From contig NZ_JANIGO010000001.1 in the NCBI RefSeq assembly GCF_024518835.1, positions 1-64,000 of the forward strand: DNA of 64,000 bases. Reading direction: 5' to 3'. A program made the position numbers and the translations under genes. The stretch's first letter is position 1. Each line of letters begins with the position of its first letter. Shown piece after piece: positions 46,943 to 57,193 of the stretch. The notes below the pieces were generated by a model. That model was not told the origin of the DNA, did not search any database, and saw only the letters and a program-made list of their open reading frames with translations. The stretch comes from Limnobacter humi (GTDB taxonomy: Bacteria > Pseudomonadota > Gammaproteobacteria > Burkholderiales > Burkholderiaceae_B).

Positions 46943-47886
46943 AGCAAGGCGTCCACCGTGTTGCTCAACCAGGGTTTGGCAAGTTCCAACCAATTGGCCT
47001 GAAGCGGATCCACGGTGTGTTTACCAGGCATCGAACGCAACCAGGTGATTTGCCGTTTGGCCAGCTGTCGGGTTGCTGCCACCCCTTTCTCGATCATCTC
47101 GGCACGGTTTAATTCGCCATCCAGATACGCCCACACCTGCCGATAACCCACGCACCGCATGGATGGCATGGCCGTATCCAGCACATAACGCTGGCGCAGC
47201 GACACCACCTCATCAATCAAACCAGACTCCAGCATGTGCACAAAACGTTCTGCGATACGGGCGTGCAACACAGACCGATCACCCGGCTCAAGCGCCAGTG
47301 TGGGCAGGCTCAAACGTTGAGCCTGATCCCGTTTGTGAAATGTGGACAGCGGCTGCCCGGTGAGCAGGTATACCTCCATGGCACGTTGCAGACGTTGCGA
47401 ATCATTGGGCTTAAGCCGCGCAGCGGTGACTGGGTCTACCTTGGACAGTTCAGCATGCACATGGGGCCAGCCCAGCTGATTCGCATCAGCCTCAATTCTT
47501 GCGCGGATGATGGCGTCGGCCTTGGGCAAATCATCCAGCCCCGCCACCATCGCGTTGTAGTACATCAGGGTTCCGCCAAGAATGACAGGCACCCGCCCAC
47601 GCTGCCGGATGTCGGCGATCAGACCATGACACGCGGTGAGAAAATCGGCTGCACTGAACGTTTCTTCTGGAGAGATGATGTCAATTAAATGGTGTGGAAC
47701 CGATGCCAGCTCCTGAGGACTGGGCTTGGCAGTTCCGATGTCCATGTCGCGAAACACCAGCGCCGAATCCAGACTGATGATTTCAATGGGTAAGCCCTGC
47801 TGTGCCAACCACACGCCCAAGGCAGATTTTCCGCTGGCAGTAGGCCCGACGATGGCCAAAGCAGGAATGTCAAAGGGTATGCCCAT
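46930..47886 (-). CDS. miaA: tRNA dimethylallyltransferase
   Basis: MiaA adds a dimethylallyl group to A37 of tRNAs, preparing the substrate of MiaB. The 318-aa protein has the P-loop VGPTASGKSALG near residue 14, SLDSALVFRDMDIGTAKP and LLTGQPLSTF. ATG 47886 is preferred over GTG 47892. It is the last gene of tsaE-amiC-mutL-miaA. Confidence 0.96.
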   Translation of the reverse strand: MGIPFDIPALAIVGPTASGKSALGVWLAQQGLPIEIISLDSALVFRDMDIGTAKPSPQELASVPHHLIDIISPEETFSAADFLTACHGLIADIRQRGRVPVILGGTLMYYNAMVAGLDDLPKADAIIRARIEADANQLGWPHVHAELSKVDPVTAARLKPNDSQRLQRAMEVYLLTGQPLSTFHKRDQAQRLSLPTLALEPGDRSVLHARIAERFVHMLESGLIDEVVSLRQRYVLDTAMPSMRCVGYRQVWAYLDGELNRAEMIEKGVAATRQLAKRQITWLRSMPGKHTVDPLQANWLELAKPWLSNTVDALLQFK

Positions 47887-47898
47887 GTGCACAGCCCC

Positions 47899-49797
47899 CT
47901 ATTGCCCGCGCAAAAACCATTTGTCCATGTCGCCTAGCGTAAATAAACGCCAGGTGGGTCTGCCATGGTTGCACTGGTCTGAACGCTCGGTACGCTCCAT
48001 GGCACGCAAAAGGGCATTCATTTCAGGAATACTCAGCTTGCGGTTGGCCCGTACCGCTGTATGGCAGGCCAGGCCCGCCAGCCATGCATTGCGCTGCCGC
48101 TCCAACACATGGGCCACGCCATACTGGTGCAAATCTTCCAGCCATTGTTGAATGAGTGCGGATACATCTTGACCCGCCAGCATGGTGGGCATGGCCCGCA
48201 CAGCCACTTCTTGGGCCGACAGCAAACTGAGCCGGAAGCCCATCTGATCCCACAGCGACTGGCCCTGTTCCACTTCGCTGGCCAGCCGTGGATCAATTTG
48301 CACCAACAGCGGCACCAACAACTCTTGGGATGAAATGGATAGACGCTGATCCAAGGCCTGCTTGAATTGCTCGTACAACACGCGCTCATGCGCCGCATGC
48401 ATGTCCACCACCACCATGCCATCCGGTCGAAGCGCCAGTACATACACTCCGTGCACTTGGGCGATGGCTTGTCCCAAATACTCTTCAGGCTCATTGCGTG
48501 AGCCCGAATCTGACCCAATCGATCCAGCAGGTCTGACCTCGGGACGCGCGGGCACCTGAAGGGGCGTGTCCAGGGGGCGGTGGGCGGCCAGATAATCGGC
48601 CAAGGCCTCTTGCGCCATACCCGGGTTGGCTGGCCCTTCCCGATTAAACGGCAATACCCCAGACTTGGGCTGAACCCGTAGGGTTGGCTGGCTATTGGTG
48701 TTTGGGCTCGAACGCCAAGCCACAGTGGCAGCGACCGATTGAGAGGGTTCCGACTGTGTTTCGTGGACCGCATCGGCAATTCGTTCGCTCAGCGGAACAG
48801 TTGCCCTGGACGGTGCCAACACCGATTCAATGGCCTGCCTTACCCATTGGTGCACTGCGCGAGCATTGCGAAAGCGCACCTCGGTTTTGGCAGGATGCAC
48901 ATTCACATCCACTTCCGATGCAGGCAGGCTTAGAAACAGAACGAAAGCGGGGTATTTATCGCCATGCAATACATCTTCATAAGCGGAGCGCACGGCATGG
49001 TTAATGAGCTTGTCGCGCACAAATCGGCCGTTCACATAAAAGAACTGCATGTCGCCCTTGCCCCGGGCCGAGTCGGGCAGGCCCACTGCACCATGCAGGC
49101 GCATATCACCAGCTTGCACATCAATCGGTTTTGACTGGCCATCGGCCAATGCATCCAGAATACTGAACACACGGGTGCTCCAAGGCATGGCCTGGTGGCG
49201 GCTGTGCAACTTGCCGTCCCGATACACCAACCAGCTCACCGCTGGATTGGCCAAGGCCATGCGCTTAACCACATCCAGACAATTGAAAAATTCAGTTTGT
49301 TCGGTTTTTAAAAACTTCCGGCGGGCTGGTGTGCTGAAGTACAGCGACTGGACATCCACCGTGGTACCCGGCGAATTCGCCGACGGCTCAATATGCCACC
49401 CACCTGACAGATTGTGAATGCTGTAAGCGCAGCCTTGCCCGTCTGGAAAACTGGTCAGGGTGAATTGGCTGACCGAGGCGATAGAGGCCAATGCCTCGCC
49501 ACGAAAACCCAAGCTCATGACCTGTTCAAGCTCGTCGAGCGACTGAATTTTGGACGTGGCGTGACGGGTGACTGCCAGCGTCAACTCATCGCGCGGAATA
49601 CCCCGGCCATTGTCTTGAATGCAGATGCGTTGAATGCCCCCGCCATCGATTCGAATGGTGATCTCAGTGGCACCGGCATCCAGCGCGTTCTCGAGCAATT
49701 CTTTCACCACCGAGGCGGGACGGTCCACCACCTCGCCGGCGGCGATTTGGCTGATCAAGACATCGGGCAGGAGGGCAATGGGGCGTGCAGAAGTCAT
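47899..49797 (-). CDS. mutL: DNA mismatch repair protein MutL
   Basis: MutL links MutS mismatch recognition to strand incision. The 632-aa protein has an N-terminal GHKL ATPase (LLENALDAGATEI, DNGRGIPRDEL, GFRGEALASI) and a C-terminal dimerisation domain (about 440-632; GQAIAQVHGVYVLAL, DMHAAHERVLYEQ). No endonuclease DQHA(x)2E(x)4E motif is evident: the corresponding DMHAAHERVLYE differs at the Gln. It lies 12 bp before miaA and 17 bp after amiC. Confidence 0.96.
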   Translation of the reverse strand: MTSARPIALLPDVLISQIAAGEVVDRPASVVKELLENALDAGATEITIRIDGGGIQRICIQDNGRGIPRDELTLAVTRHATSKIQSLDELEQVMSLGFRGEALASIASVSQFTLTSFPDGQGCAYSIHNLSGGWHIEPSANSPGTTVDVQSLYFSTPARRKFLKTEQTEFFNCLDVVKRMALANPAVSWLVYRDGKLHSRHQAMPWSTRVFSILDALADGQSKPIDVQAGDMRLHGAVGLPDSARGKGDMQFFYVNGRFVRDKLINHAVRSAYEDVLHGDKYPAFVLFLSLPASEVDVNVHPAKTEVRFRNARAVHQWVRQAIESVLAPSRATVPLSERIADAVHETQSEPSQSVAATVAWRSSPNTNSQPTLRVQPKSGVLPFNREGPANPGMAQEALADYLAAHRPLDTPLQVPARPEVRPAGSIGSDSGSRNEPEEYLGQAIAQVHGVYVLALRPDGMVVVDMHAAHERVLYEQFKQALDQRLSISSQELLVPLLVQIDPRLASEVEQGQSLWDQMGFRLSLLSAQEVAVRAMPTMLAGQDVSALIQQWLEDLHQYGVAHVLERQRNAWLAGLACHTAVRANRKLSIPEMNALLRAMERTERSDQCNHGRPTWRLFTLGDMDKWFLRGQ

Positions 49798-49814
49798 ACC
49801 CCATTATAGGATAC

Positions 49815-51197
49815 TCAGGTGAGGCGACGAGCCACCGGGGGGTTCTTGGCGAAGTACTGGGCAATACCTGCTGCAATCGCTTGAGCAATCTTTTTCTGGT
49901 GATCCGGGTCATTCAGTTTCTTTTCTTCTTCCGGATTACTGATGAAAGCGGTTTCAACCAGGATGGACGGAATGTCCGGTGCTTTCAACACTGCAAAACC
50001 AGCCTGCTCCACTTCGGCCTTGTGAAGCCGGTGAATTTTCCCGATTTTGCCCAACACTGCACTGGCCAGCTTGATGCTGTCGTTGATTTGCGCGGTGGTG
50101 GACAAATCGAGCAACACTTTGGCCAACTGATTGTCGGCCCCTTTGATGTTCACGCCGCCAATGAGATCAGACGAATTTTCCTTGTTGGCCAGCCATTTCG
50201 CTGCGGTACTGGACGCTCCACGCTCCGATAAAACGAACACGGATGATCCGCTGGCTGTGGGCTTGACAAAGGCATCCGCATGGATGGACACAAACAGATC
50301 AGCATTGACACTGCGGGCCTTCTGGACCCGTGTGCCCAGGGGTACAAAAAAGTCGCCGTTGCGGGTCAACATGGCGCGCATGCCAGGCATGCCGTCGATT
50401 TCTTCTTTCAACAACTTGCCAATGGACAGCACCACATGCTTTTCATATGACCCGGAATTACCCACGGCGCCCGGGTCTTCACCACCGTGCCCTGGGTCAA
50501 TGGCCACGGTGATCACACGTTTGACCTCGAGCCCTTTGGCAGGCTTTTCAATGTGTTTATCAGCGGATTTGTCGGCCAGCTTCTCTGGCGTTTTTTCAGG
50601 TGTTTTGTCGACCGGTTTGTCGGCTACAGCGGGTGTCTTGGCAACTTTGCCGCTGCCCTGCCCTTCTGCCATGCGAATGGCACGGGCAATTTCATCCTCT
50701 TTGGTGGAAGGCTCGACTGTTGCGGACTCTTCGGGCTTGTTGACCAAGGCCATCAATGGGTCAGCGGGTTTTTGAGGGTAAAAATCCACCACAAACCGGT
50801 TTTGGTAGGTGGCCACCGGGTCGATATTGAATATTTCTGGCCGAACGGGCGCCTTTAGATCGAACACAATCCGCACGGTGTTGGCATCAAATTGCCCAAC
50901 GCGGATTTGCTGCACATAAGGGTCATCGGCTTTCAGTCGGGAGGTCAGCTCCTTGAGCGTTTTGTCCAGTCGCATGTCCAGAATATCCACCACCATGCGG
51001 TGGGGATTGTCGACCAGAAAGAATTTGTATTTGAGCGGGCCTTCATGTTCGAGCGTCACGCGAGTGTAGTCGTCAGCCGGCCACAGGCGAACATCCACAA
51101 AACGCACCTGTCCAACGGCCCAGGCGTCTGTGGGCAGCAATTTCAGCAGGAATCCGGCTGTGGCCGTTTTCAGCAAATCTCGGCGTGTAATGCTCAT
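49815..51197 (-). CDS. amiC: N-acetylmuramoyl-L-alanine amidase (AmiC type)
   Basis: The enzyme cuts peptide stems from peptidoglycan during daughter-cell separation. The 460-aa protein has a Tat-type signal (ITRRDLLKTATAGF), an AMIN domain (about 30-130) for septal localisation, a Lys/Asp/Pro-rich linker (about 170-220) and a C-terminal Amidase_3 domain with VAIDPGHGGEDPGA, SIHADAF and ILVETAFISNPEEE. It sits in the conserved tsaE-amiC-mutL-miaA order. Confidence 0.95.
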   Translation of the reverse strand: MSITRRDLLKTATAGFLLKLLPTDAWAVGQVRFVDVRLWPADDYTRVTLEHEGPLKYKFFLVDNPHRMVVDILDMRLDKTLKELTSRLKADDPYVQQIRVGQFDANTVRIVFDLKAPVRPEIFNIDPVATYQNRFVVDFYPQKPADPLMALVNKPEESATVEPSTKEDEIARAIRMAEGQGSGKVAKTPAVADKPVDKTPEKTPEKLADKSADKHIEKPAKGLEVKRVITVAIDPGHGGEDPGAVGNSGSYEKHVVLSIGKLLKEEIDGMPGMRAMLTRNGDFFVPLGTRVQKARSVNADLFVSIHADAFVKPTASGSSVFVLSERGASSTAAKWLANKENSSDLIGGVNIKGADNQLAKVLLDLSTTAQINDSIKLASAVLGKIGKIHRLHKAEVEQAGFAVLKAPDIPSILVETAFISNPEEEKKLNDPDHQKKIAQAIAAGIAQYFAKNPPVARRLT

Positions 51198-51211
51198 GTG
51201 TTACCCAGTGT

Positions 51212-51730
51212 TCAGATCAAATGGTCCAACACCTGTTTTCCCCGTTCGGTGTGTGCAGTCACGGTCATGATTCGTACGGTGGTCGGTTCATCGGGCGAAG
51301 CCGGAAAACCATCAGCCGGCGTGGGTGCTGGTCCTGTCATCGATCCATAAGCCAGTTCAAAAGCCAAGTCTGCCAACGGCAACAACCCAGCTGCTTTTTC
51401 AGGCCATTCAACCAGGCAAACCGCCTGTTCGTCGAAATAGTCTCGAAATCCTGATTCTACCCATTCATTCTGATCGAAGAAGCGATAAAAATCAAAATGA
51501 TACACAGAGTAATTCGAGAGATTGTAAGGTTCTACCAACGCATAGCTGGGACTTTTGATGGGCCCGGTGACACCCAAGGCCCGAAGATAAGCCCTCACCA
51601 ACGCGGATTTGCCAGCGCCCAAGGGGCCGCTCAGGGTGATGCACAACGGCGCGCAGGCGTGCTGCGCGAGCTTTTCGCCTACACTACGGGTTGCAGCCTC
51701 ATTGGGGCATTCAATGCGTATGGTTTTCAT
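51212..51730 (-). CDS. tsaE: tRNA threonylcarbamoyladenosine ATPase TsaE
   Basis: TsaE is the ATPase of the t6A37 tRNA-modification machinery. The 172-aa protein has the Walker A motif GPLGAGKSAL, SPSYALVEPY and VYHFDFYRF, and LVEWPEKAAG. A C-terminal Pro/Thr-rich insertion (about 130-150) is less conserved. It begins 2 bp from the divergent queG start. Confidence 0.93.
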   Translation of the reverse strand: MKTIRIECPNEAATRSVGEKLAQHACAPLCITLSGPLGAGKSALVRAYLRALGVTGPIKSPSYALVEPYNLSNYSVYHFDFYRFFDQNEWVESGFRDYFDEQAVCLVEWPEKAAGLLPLADLAFELAYGSMTGPAPTPADGFPASPDEPTTVRIMTVTAHTERGKQVLDHLI

Positions 51731-51732
51731 GC

Positions 51733-52812
51733 ATGTCTGATCTGGAACAACAACACTGGGCCCTGATTCAAGCGGCAGCGCAGCGTCAGGGCTTCACAGC
51801 ACTGGGGGTGAGCGATACCCATCTGCAGGCCTGCGAACCACACCTGACCGCCTGGTTAAACAACGGCATGCACGGTGAAATGGCGTACATGGCTCGCCAT
51901 GGCACTGCGCGCTTGAACCCGAACCTGCTACTTGAAGGGACGATCCGCATCGTATCACTCCGCATTCCCTACGTGCCTGAAAATACGTTGTCAGCAAGCG
52001 ACGAAACAGCGTTCACCGACCAAACCCTGCAAGCTGTTCACGATCCGAACCACCCTTACATCAGTTTGTACGCCCGGGGCCGAGACTACCACAAGGTGAT
52101 TCGCAAAGCCCTTCAGCGGCTCATGACCGATGTTCATGCCCAGGTGGGCCATTTGGGCTACCGCGTTGCGGTGGACAGCGCCCCCACCCCGGAAGTGGAA
52201 ATTGCCCGGAAAGCGGGACTGGGTTGGCGCGGCAAACACACCTTGCTCATCAATCCAAAAGAAGGGTCACTGTTCTTTCTGGGCGAAATATTTACCAACC
52301 TGCCTTTGCCGTTGACGGGTGAATATACAGAAGACCACTGCGGCACCTGCACGCGGTGCATGACCGCCTGTCCCACACAGGCCATCGTGGCACCCTATTC
52401 CGTGGACGCGCGGCGCTGCATTTCTTACCTCACCATTGAGCATGACAGCGCCATTCCAGTTGAACTGCGCCCCGCCATGGGCACCCGAATTTACGGCTGT
52501 GACGATTGCCAACTGGTGTGCCCCTGGAACAAGTTTTCAAAGCCAGCCGTGTTTGCCGATTTTGAGGCGCGTTCGGCATTGGTCAATCCAGGTTGGGCAG
52601 ACTTGATGGGGTGGACAGAACAAGAATTTCTTCAACACACCGAGGGTACCGCAATACGGCGAATTGGCTATCGCCGTTTTCGACGCAACCTCGCTGTGGC
52701 GGCAGGCAATGCCAAGGGTGTGGCCGACATACCTGAATTGCTGAGGCATATGCGGGAAGGAGCGGATGACTTCCTCAAAGAGCATATTGATTGGGCGCTG
52801 GCCCAGCATTGA
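51733..52812 (+). CDS. queG: Epoxyqueuosine reductase QueG
   Basis: QueG reduces epoxyqueuosine to queuosine in the tRNA wobble base, using cobalamin and two [4Fe-4S] clusters. The 359-aa protein has the cluster motifs CGTCTRCMTACPTQA and CDDCQLVCPWNKF, plus GWRGKHTLLINP and GEIFTNLPL. ATG 51733 is used. The C-terminal HEAT-like tail found in some members is short here. It starts 2 bp from the divergent tsaE. Confidence 0.95.
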   Translation: MSDLEQQHWALIQAAAQRQGFTALGVSDTHLQACEPHLTAWLNNGMHGEMAYMARHGTARLNPNLLLEGTIRIVSLRIPYVPENTLSASDETAFTDQTLQAVHDPNHPYISLYARGRDYHKVIRKALQRLMTDVHAQVGHLGYRVAVDSAPTPEVEIARKAGLGWRGKHTLLINPKEGSLFFLGEIFTNLPLPLTGEYTEDHCGTCTRCMTACPTQAIVAPYSVDARRCISYLTIEHDSAIPVELRPAMGTRIYGCDDCQLVCPWNKFSKPAVFADFEARSALVNPGWADLMGWTEQEFLQHTEGTAIRRIGYRRFRRNLAVAAGNAKGVADIPELLRHMREGADDFLKEHIDWALAQH

Positions 52813-52922
52813 GCGGGACGCTATTGGATTGGCTTTGGTTTTGCAGCACCTCGGCACGCGCCTAGGCAATGGTTTTTATTGCGACAATGCGCGGGGCAAC
52901 CTTTGCCTTTCGGGGGGCGTTC

Positions 52923-52948
52923 GGCACGGGCTGCCGGTGTTGCTGGGG
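52923..52948 (+). repeat. 26-bp dispersed repeat, copy A
   Basis: The sequence begins GGCACGGGCTGCCGGTG and is identical over 26 bp to the reverse complement of 61865-61890. This copy is between queG and ftsH. Confidence 0.7.
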
Positions 52949-52994
52949 CCAATACGAACACACGATCCACCGCTACTGCAAAGGGGCAATAAAA

Positions 52995-53020
52995 AACCGG
53001 TGGGATTTCTCCTCACCGGC
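52995..53020 (-). terminator. Terminator of ftsH
   Basis: On the minus strand GCCGGTG and CACCGG flank an 11-nt loop and run into six T residues, 26 bp after the ftsH stop. Confidence 0.75.
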
Positions 53021-53045
53021 TTCCTTTCATCAGACACTCAACACA

Positions 53046-54947
53046 TCAAGCCACTGGCGCTGGCTGACTGCTCGGTGCCACCTTTTCGCCACCACCGCCA
53101 CTGCTGGGGCTTCCGCCCGTGGGTGGTGTGCTGCCGCCGCCGACTGGGGGCCGTGGATCACGGCCTTCCATGATGTCGTTGATCTGGTCGGCATCAATGG
53201 TTTCCCATTCCAGCAAGGCCTTGGCCATGGCATGGGCCTTGTCACGGTTCTGGTCCAACAAGTCCCAGGCGCGCTTGTATTGCTCGTCGATGATCTTGCG
53301 GATTTCGGCATCCACCTTTTGCATGGTCGCTTCCGACATATGCGTGGTTTTGGTCACGCTGCGGCCCAAAAACACTTCGCCTTCATTTTCCGCATACACC
53401 ATGGGGCCCAATGCTTCGGTCATGCCATAACGGGTCACCATGTCTCGCGCAATGGCCGTGGCGCGCTCAAAGTCGTTCGAAGCGCCGGTGGTCATCTGGT
53501 TCATGAAAATTTCTTCAGCAATACGGCCACCAAACAACACCGCGATGGTGGAGAGCATGCGCTCTTTGTCCATGCTGTAACGATCACCTTCGGGCAACTG
53601 CATGGTCACACCCAGGGCGCGGCCACGGGGAATGATGGTGACCTTGTGCACAGGGTCGGTTTTGGGCACCAAACGGGCCACGATGGCGTGACCCGACTCG
53701 TGGTAGGCCGTGTTGCGTCGTTCCTCTTCCGGCATCACCATGCTCTTGCGCTCGGCGCCCATGATGATTTTGTCCTTGGCTTTTTCGAAGTCTTGCATTT
53801 CGACCACACGGCCATTGCGGCGCGCAGCAAACAAGGCGGACTCGTTCACCAGGTTGGCCAGGTCAGCACCGGAGAACCCCGGTGTACCGCGGGCCAGTAC
53901 GGAGGCATCCACATCGGCGCTCATGGGAATTTTGCGCATGTGCACTTTCAAAATTTGCTCTCGACCGCGAATGTCGGGCAAGCCCACCACCACCTGGCGA
54001 TCGAAACGACCAGGGCGAAGCAAAGCTGGGTCGAGCACGTCGGGGCGGTTGGTTGCGGCGATCACAATGATGGCTTGACTGGTCTCGAAACCGTCCATTT
54101 CCACCAGCATCTGGTTCAATGTTTGCTCGCGCTCGTCATTACCGCCACCCAATCCGGCACCCCGTTGACGGCCCACGGCGTCAATTTCATCAATGAAAAT
54201 GATGCAGGGTGACTGCTTTTTGGCTTGTTCGAACATGTCGCGAACACGGGCAGCACCCACACCCACGAACATTTCAACGAAGTCGGAACCGGAAATGGCA
54301 AAGAACGGCACTTTGGCTTCGCCCGCGATGGCTTTGGCCAACAGGGTTTTACCGGTACCGGGCGAACCCACCATCAACACACCGCGGGGAATGCGTCCAC
54401 CCAGCTTCTGAAATCGTGAAGGATCTCGGAGGAATTCCACCAGTTCCTGCACGTCTTCCTTGGCTTCGTCGCAACCGGCGACGTCGGCGAATGTGACCGG
54501 ATTGGTGGCTTCATCCAGCAGTTTGGCTCGGCTTTTGCCGAAACTGAAGGCCCCGCCTTTACCACCGCCCTGCATTTGGCGCATGAAGAATACCCACACG
54601 CCGATCAGCAGCAGCATGGGGAACCAGCTGACGAACAGGCTCATGAGGAGCGAGGGCTCTTCTTCGGGCTTGGCACGAACCTGAACACCATATTTCAGCA
54701 GGTCACCCACCATCCAGATGTCGCCGGGTGAATACACCACGCGGTCCTGGTCCTCGTTGGTTCGAGCACGGACGGTACGGCCATCCACCACCACACTTTT
54801 GATTCGGCCATTTTGAGCTTCCTGCATGAACTCGGAATAGCTCATTTCGTTGGAACGCGATTGCTGCCCTTCAAACTGCTTGAACACAGTGAAGAGCACC
54901 AAGGCCACCACCAACCACACCGCTGCTTTCGAAAATGAATTGTTCAA
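53046..54947 (-). CDS. ftsH: ATP-dependent zinc metalloprotease FtsH
   Basis: FtsH degrades membrane and regulatory proteins from the inner membrane. The 633-aa protein has two membrane helices (about 8-24 and 103-122), an AAA module with Walker [10 protein letters not shown] at 194-201 and [15 protein letters not shown], and the zinc motif HESGH near residue 417. TTG 54947 is preferred to GTG 54953 because AGGAG is spaced 8 nt from it and [12 protein letters not shown] matches the family start. The C-terminus is Pro/Gly/Ser rich. rlmE lies upstream on the same strand; folP and glmM do not follow. Confidence 0.97.
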   Translation of the reverse strand: MNNSFSKAAVWLVVALVLFTVFKQFEGQQSRSNEMSYSEFMQEAQNGRIKSVVVDGRTVRARTNEDQDRVVYSPGDIWMVGDLLKYGVQVRAKPEEEPSLLMSLFVSWFPMLLLIGVWVFFMRQMQGGGKGGAFSFGKSRAKLLDEATNPVTFADVAGCDEAKEDVQELVEFLRDPSRFQKLGGRIPRGVLMVGSPGTGKTLLAKAIAGEAKVPFFAISGSDFVEMFVGVGAARVRDMFEQAKKQSPCIIFIDEIDAVGRQRGAGLGGGNDEREQTLNQMLVEMDGFETSQAIIVIAATNRPDVLDPALLRPGRFDRQVVVGLPDIRGREQILKVHMRKIPMSADVDASVLARGTPGFSGADLANLVNESALFAARRNGRVVEMQDFEKAKDKIIMGAERKSMVMPEEERRNTAYHESGHAIVARLVPKTDPVHKVTIIPRGRALGVTMQLPEGDRYSMDKERMLSTIAVLFGGRIAEEIFMNQMTTGASNDFERATAIARDMVTRYGMTEALGPMVYAENEGEVFLGRSVTKTTHMSEATMQKVDAEIRKIIDEQYKRAWDLLDQNRDKAHAMAKALLEWETIDADQINDIMEGRDPRPPVGGGSTPPTGGSPSSGGGGEKVAPSSQPAPVA

Positions 54948-55110
54948 CGCCACTTCTCCTAGATGGTCCGCCTCGCTCCTTGGGAAGGTGGAGACGGAAT
55001 CCCCATTTTAAACCCAAGCCTTGTAAATTCGCCATCGCACTATTTGATTGCAGCGATTGACCGGCTTTATTGAAAGTTTTTATCGGGAATTGATTTACTG
55101 CAGATATTCC

Positions 55111-55743
55111 CTATTTGAGACCCTTGGCGAGCAAAAAGGTTTCCCGGGATCGATCACGGGACGCTTTGGGCTTGCGGGGTGAAACCACTTTGAAAACCTG
55201 CTTCATCTCATGGACGATCCCACTGTAGGAAGAGCCGTGAAAAATTTTCATGATCAGGGCGCCATTGGGTTTGAGGTGATTGACGGCAAAGTCGATGGCC
55301 AGTTCGCATACATGCTCAATGCGGGCCGCGTCAGCCGAGGCAACACCCGACAAATTGGGTGCCATGTCCGACACCACCAAATCCAGCTTCTCCCCATGGA
55401 GGCGTTTGTCCAATTCCAACAACACCTCATCGTCCCGAAAATCGCCTTGAATGAAATCAACTCCCGCAATCGGTTCCATGGGAAGCATGTCCAGTGCAAT
55501 AATACGACCTTGCACGACCCCGCCAGGCCCGACCATGGCCTCGCGGAGCACTTGAGACCAACTGCCGGGCGCACTACCCAAATCAACCACATTGATGCCA
55601 GGCTTGATCAAGCCCTCGGGTTCGGCGATTTCCTTGAGTTTGAAAGCCGCACGCGCACGGTAACCCGCCGCCGTGGCCATCTTGACGTAAGGGTCGTTGA
55701 TGTGGTCGTGCAACCAGTTTTTGTTGACTTTACCTTTAGCCAC
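55111..55743 (-). CDS. rlmE: 23S rRNA 2'-O-methyltransferase RlmE (RrmJ/FtsJ)
   Basis: RlmE methylates U2552 of 23S rRNA during late 50S assembly. The 210-aa protein begins [19 protein letters not shown], the family N-terminus, and has the SAM-binding [15 protein letters not shown] and [11 protein letters not shown]. The first codon is GTG at 55743, 26 bp from the divergent yhbY ATG. rlmE-ftsH is a conserved pair. Confidence 0.95.
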   Translation of the reverse strand: MAKGKVNKNWLHDHINDPYVKMATAAGYRARAAFKLKEIAEPEGLIKPGINVVDLGSAPGSWSQVLREAMVGPGGVVQGRIIALDMLPMEPIAGVDFIQGDFRDDEVLLELDKRLHGEKLDLVVSDMAPNLSGVASADAARIEHVCELAIDFAVNHLKPNGALIMKIFHGSSYSGIVHEMKQVFKVVSPRKPKASRDRSRETFLLAKGLK

Positions 55744-55769
55744 AGATTTACCTACAGAGCGAAATACAC

Positions 55770-56141
55770 ATGACGGACGCCGCAATCACACTGACACCCG
55801 CCGAAAAAAAGGCCCTCAAAGCCCAAGCCCATGGGCTTGACCCCGTGGTGATGATCGGCGACAAAGGCCTGACCACCAACGTCATCAAGGAAATCGACAT
55901 GAACCTGTCGGCCCATGCCCTGATCAAGGTGCGCGTGGCTGGAGACGACCGGGAAGCCCGGCTGGAGTATGCGCAAGCCATTTGCGCCAACACCGGCGCA
56001 GCGCTGGTTCAACACATTGGAAAGCTCTTGGTATTGTACCGCCCACTATCCGCCGAGAAACAGGCCGAGAAAGCGAAATCGGCTCCGCGAAAGCCCAAGC
56101 CTCCTCGCCTCACCAAGCGTCAGCACAACGCCAAAGATTAA
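55770..56141 (+). CDS. yhbY: YhbY/CRM-domain RNA-binding protein
   Basis: YhbY binds pre-50S particles. The 123-aa protein is a single CRM domain (about 5-95) with [20 protein letters not shown] containing the GxxG loop, followed by a basic tail ([18 protein letters not shown]). Its stop overlaps the stop of the convergent DUF4149 gene (TTAA). Confidence 0.94.
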   Translation: MTDAAITLTPAEKKALKAQAHGLDPVVMIGDKGLTTNVIKEIDMNLSAHALIKVRVAGDDREARLEYAQAICANTGAALVQHIGKLLVLYRPLSAEKQAEKAKSAPRKPKPPRLTKRQHNAKD

Positions 56142-56626
56142 GCGGTTTCAGTGTTGCCCGTGGTGGTTGCTTTCACACCATAGCGGTCAAGGCCCCACAG
56201 CAACACGGCGATCATTTTCACAGAGTACAGCACGCTGGACACCGCGTGCATGTTGCCAAAGCTGGCCTTGAGTAGGGCCAGTTCATCACCGGAGGCGTTG
56301 CCCATTGCATCCCGCATATGGGCCATGTGGGGGTGCATCCACGCCAACTCGACCACGCCAACGGCCAACACCAGCAACGCCAAGGCATTGCCTTTGAGGC
56401 CAGCAGCCACGGCGCCAGCGGTGTTGGACAGTGCCAGCAACACCAGGCTGGCCGCCACACTGAAAACACTCAGCATGTAAAACAGACGCCCGGCCACCAA
56501 GCCAGCTTCTGGCCTTGGAAGCCACTTGAACAGGCCTGGGGCCACGACAATGGCCATGAACCACAAGGCACCGAGCCAAATGGCCCAAATGGCCAGTTCT
56601 GCACTCCGAAAACCTTTCCAGCCCAT
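56138..56626 (-). CDS. DUF4149 membrane protein
   Basis: The function is unknown. The 162-aa protein has four hydrophobic segments (about 8-29, 44-66, 78-94, 130-150) and ends in a polar Thr-rich tail. The start is ATG 56626, 13 bp after greA. The same greA-DUF4149 neighbourhood occurs in related bacteria. Confidence 0.85.
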   Translation of the reverse strand: MGWKGFRSAELAIWAIWLGALWFMAIVVAPGLFKWLPRPEAGLVAGRLFYMLSVFSVAASLVLLALSNTAGAVAAGLKGNALALLVLAVGVVELAWMHPHMAHMRDAMGNASGDELALLKASFGNMHAVSSVLYSVKMIAVLLWGLDRYGVKATTTGNTETA

Positions 56627-56639
56627 GGTGTTGCTTCCT

Positions 56640-57116
56640 TTAGATGTAACGGACTTCCAGCACTTCGTATTCACGCACGCCACCCGGTGCCTGCACGGCA
56701 GCGATGTCGCCCTCGTATTTCCCAATCAATGCGCGGGCAATTGGACTCGAGATGGAAATCAGGTTGGACTTGATGTCAGCCTCATCATCACCCACGATTT
56801 GGTACTCCACCTGCGAACCAGCCTCGAGGTCCTCTAGCTTCACGGTTGCGCCAAACACCACCCGGCCCTCGGCATCCAGATTGGATGGATCGATAATTTG
56901 CGCATTGCTCAGCTTGCCTTCAATTTCCTTGATACGGCCTTCGATAAATCCCTGTTTTTCCTTGGCTGCGTCGTATTCAGCATTCTCAGACAGGTCGCCC
57001 TGTGCACGTGCCTCGGCGATGGCATTGATCACGGATGGACGTTCGATGGTTTTCAGGCGATGAAGTTCCGCTTTCAGTTTTTCAGCGCCCTTCACGGTAA
57101 TGGGTACGGTACTCAT
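56640..57116 (-). CDS. greA: Transcription elongation factor GreA
   Basis: GreA rescues backtracked RNA polymerase by stimulating transcript cleavage. The 158-aa protein has an N-terminal coiled coil (about 8-75, with [16 protein letters not shown] including the tip acidic residues) and a C-terminal FKBP-like domain (about 80-158, [14 protein letters not shown]). It lies 77 bp after carB. Confidence 0.97.
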   Translation of the reverse strand: MSTVPITVKGAEKLKAELHRLKTIERPSVINAIAEARAQGDLSENAEYDAAKEKQGFIEGRIKEIEGKLSNAQIIDPSNLDAEGRVVFGATVKLEDLEAGSQVEYQIVGDDEADIKSNLISISSPIARALIGKYEGDIAAVQAPGGVREYEVLEVRYI

Positions 57117-57193
57117 GCTTTCAATTCCCAACAAATGGAAAGCCGCCTCTGACTGAAAAGCCAGGGACGGCTTGGTGTTTTAAAGACTGCAGC

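Noticed and set aside
52869-54212. A 447-codon plus-strand reading frame opposite ftsH
   Set aside because: It is the antisense of the strongly conserved ftsH and has a His/Gly-biased composition typical of such shadows. Only its first part covers intergenic DNA, which contains the 26-bp repeat.
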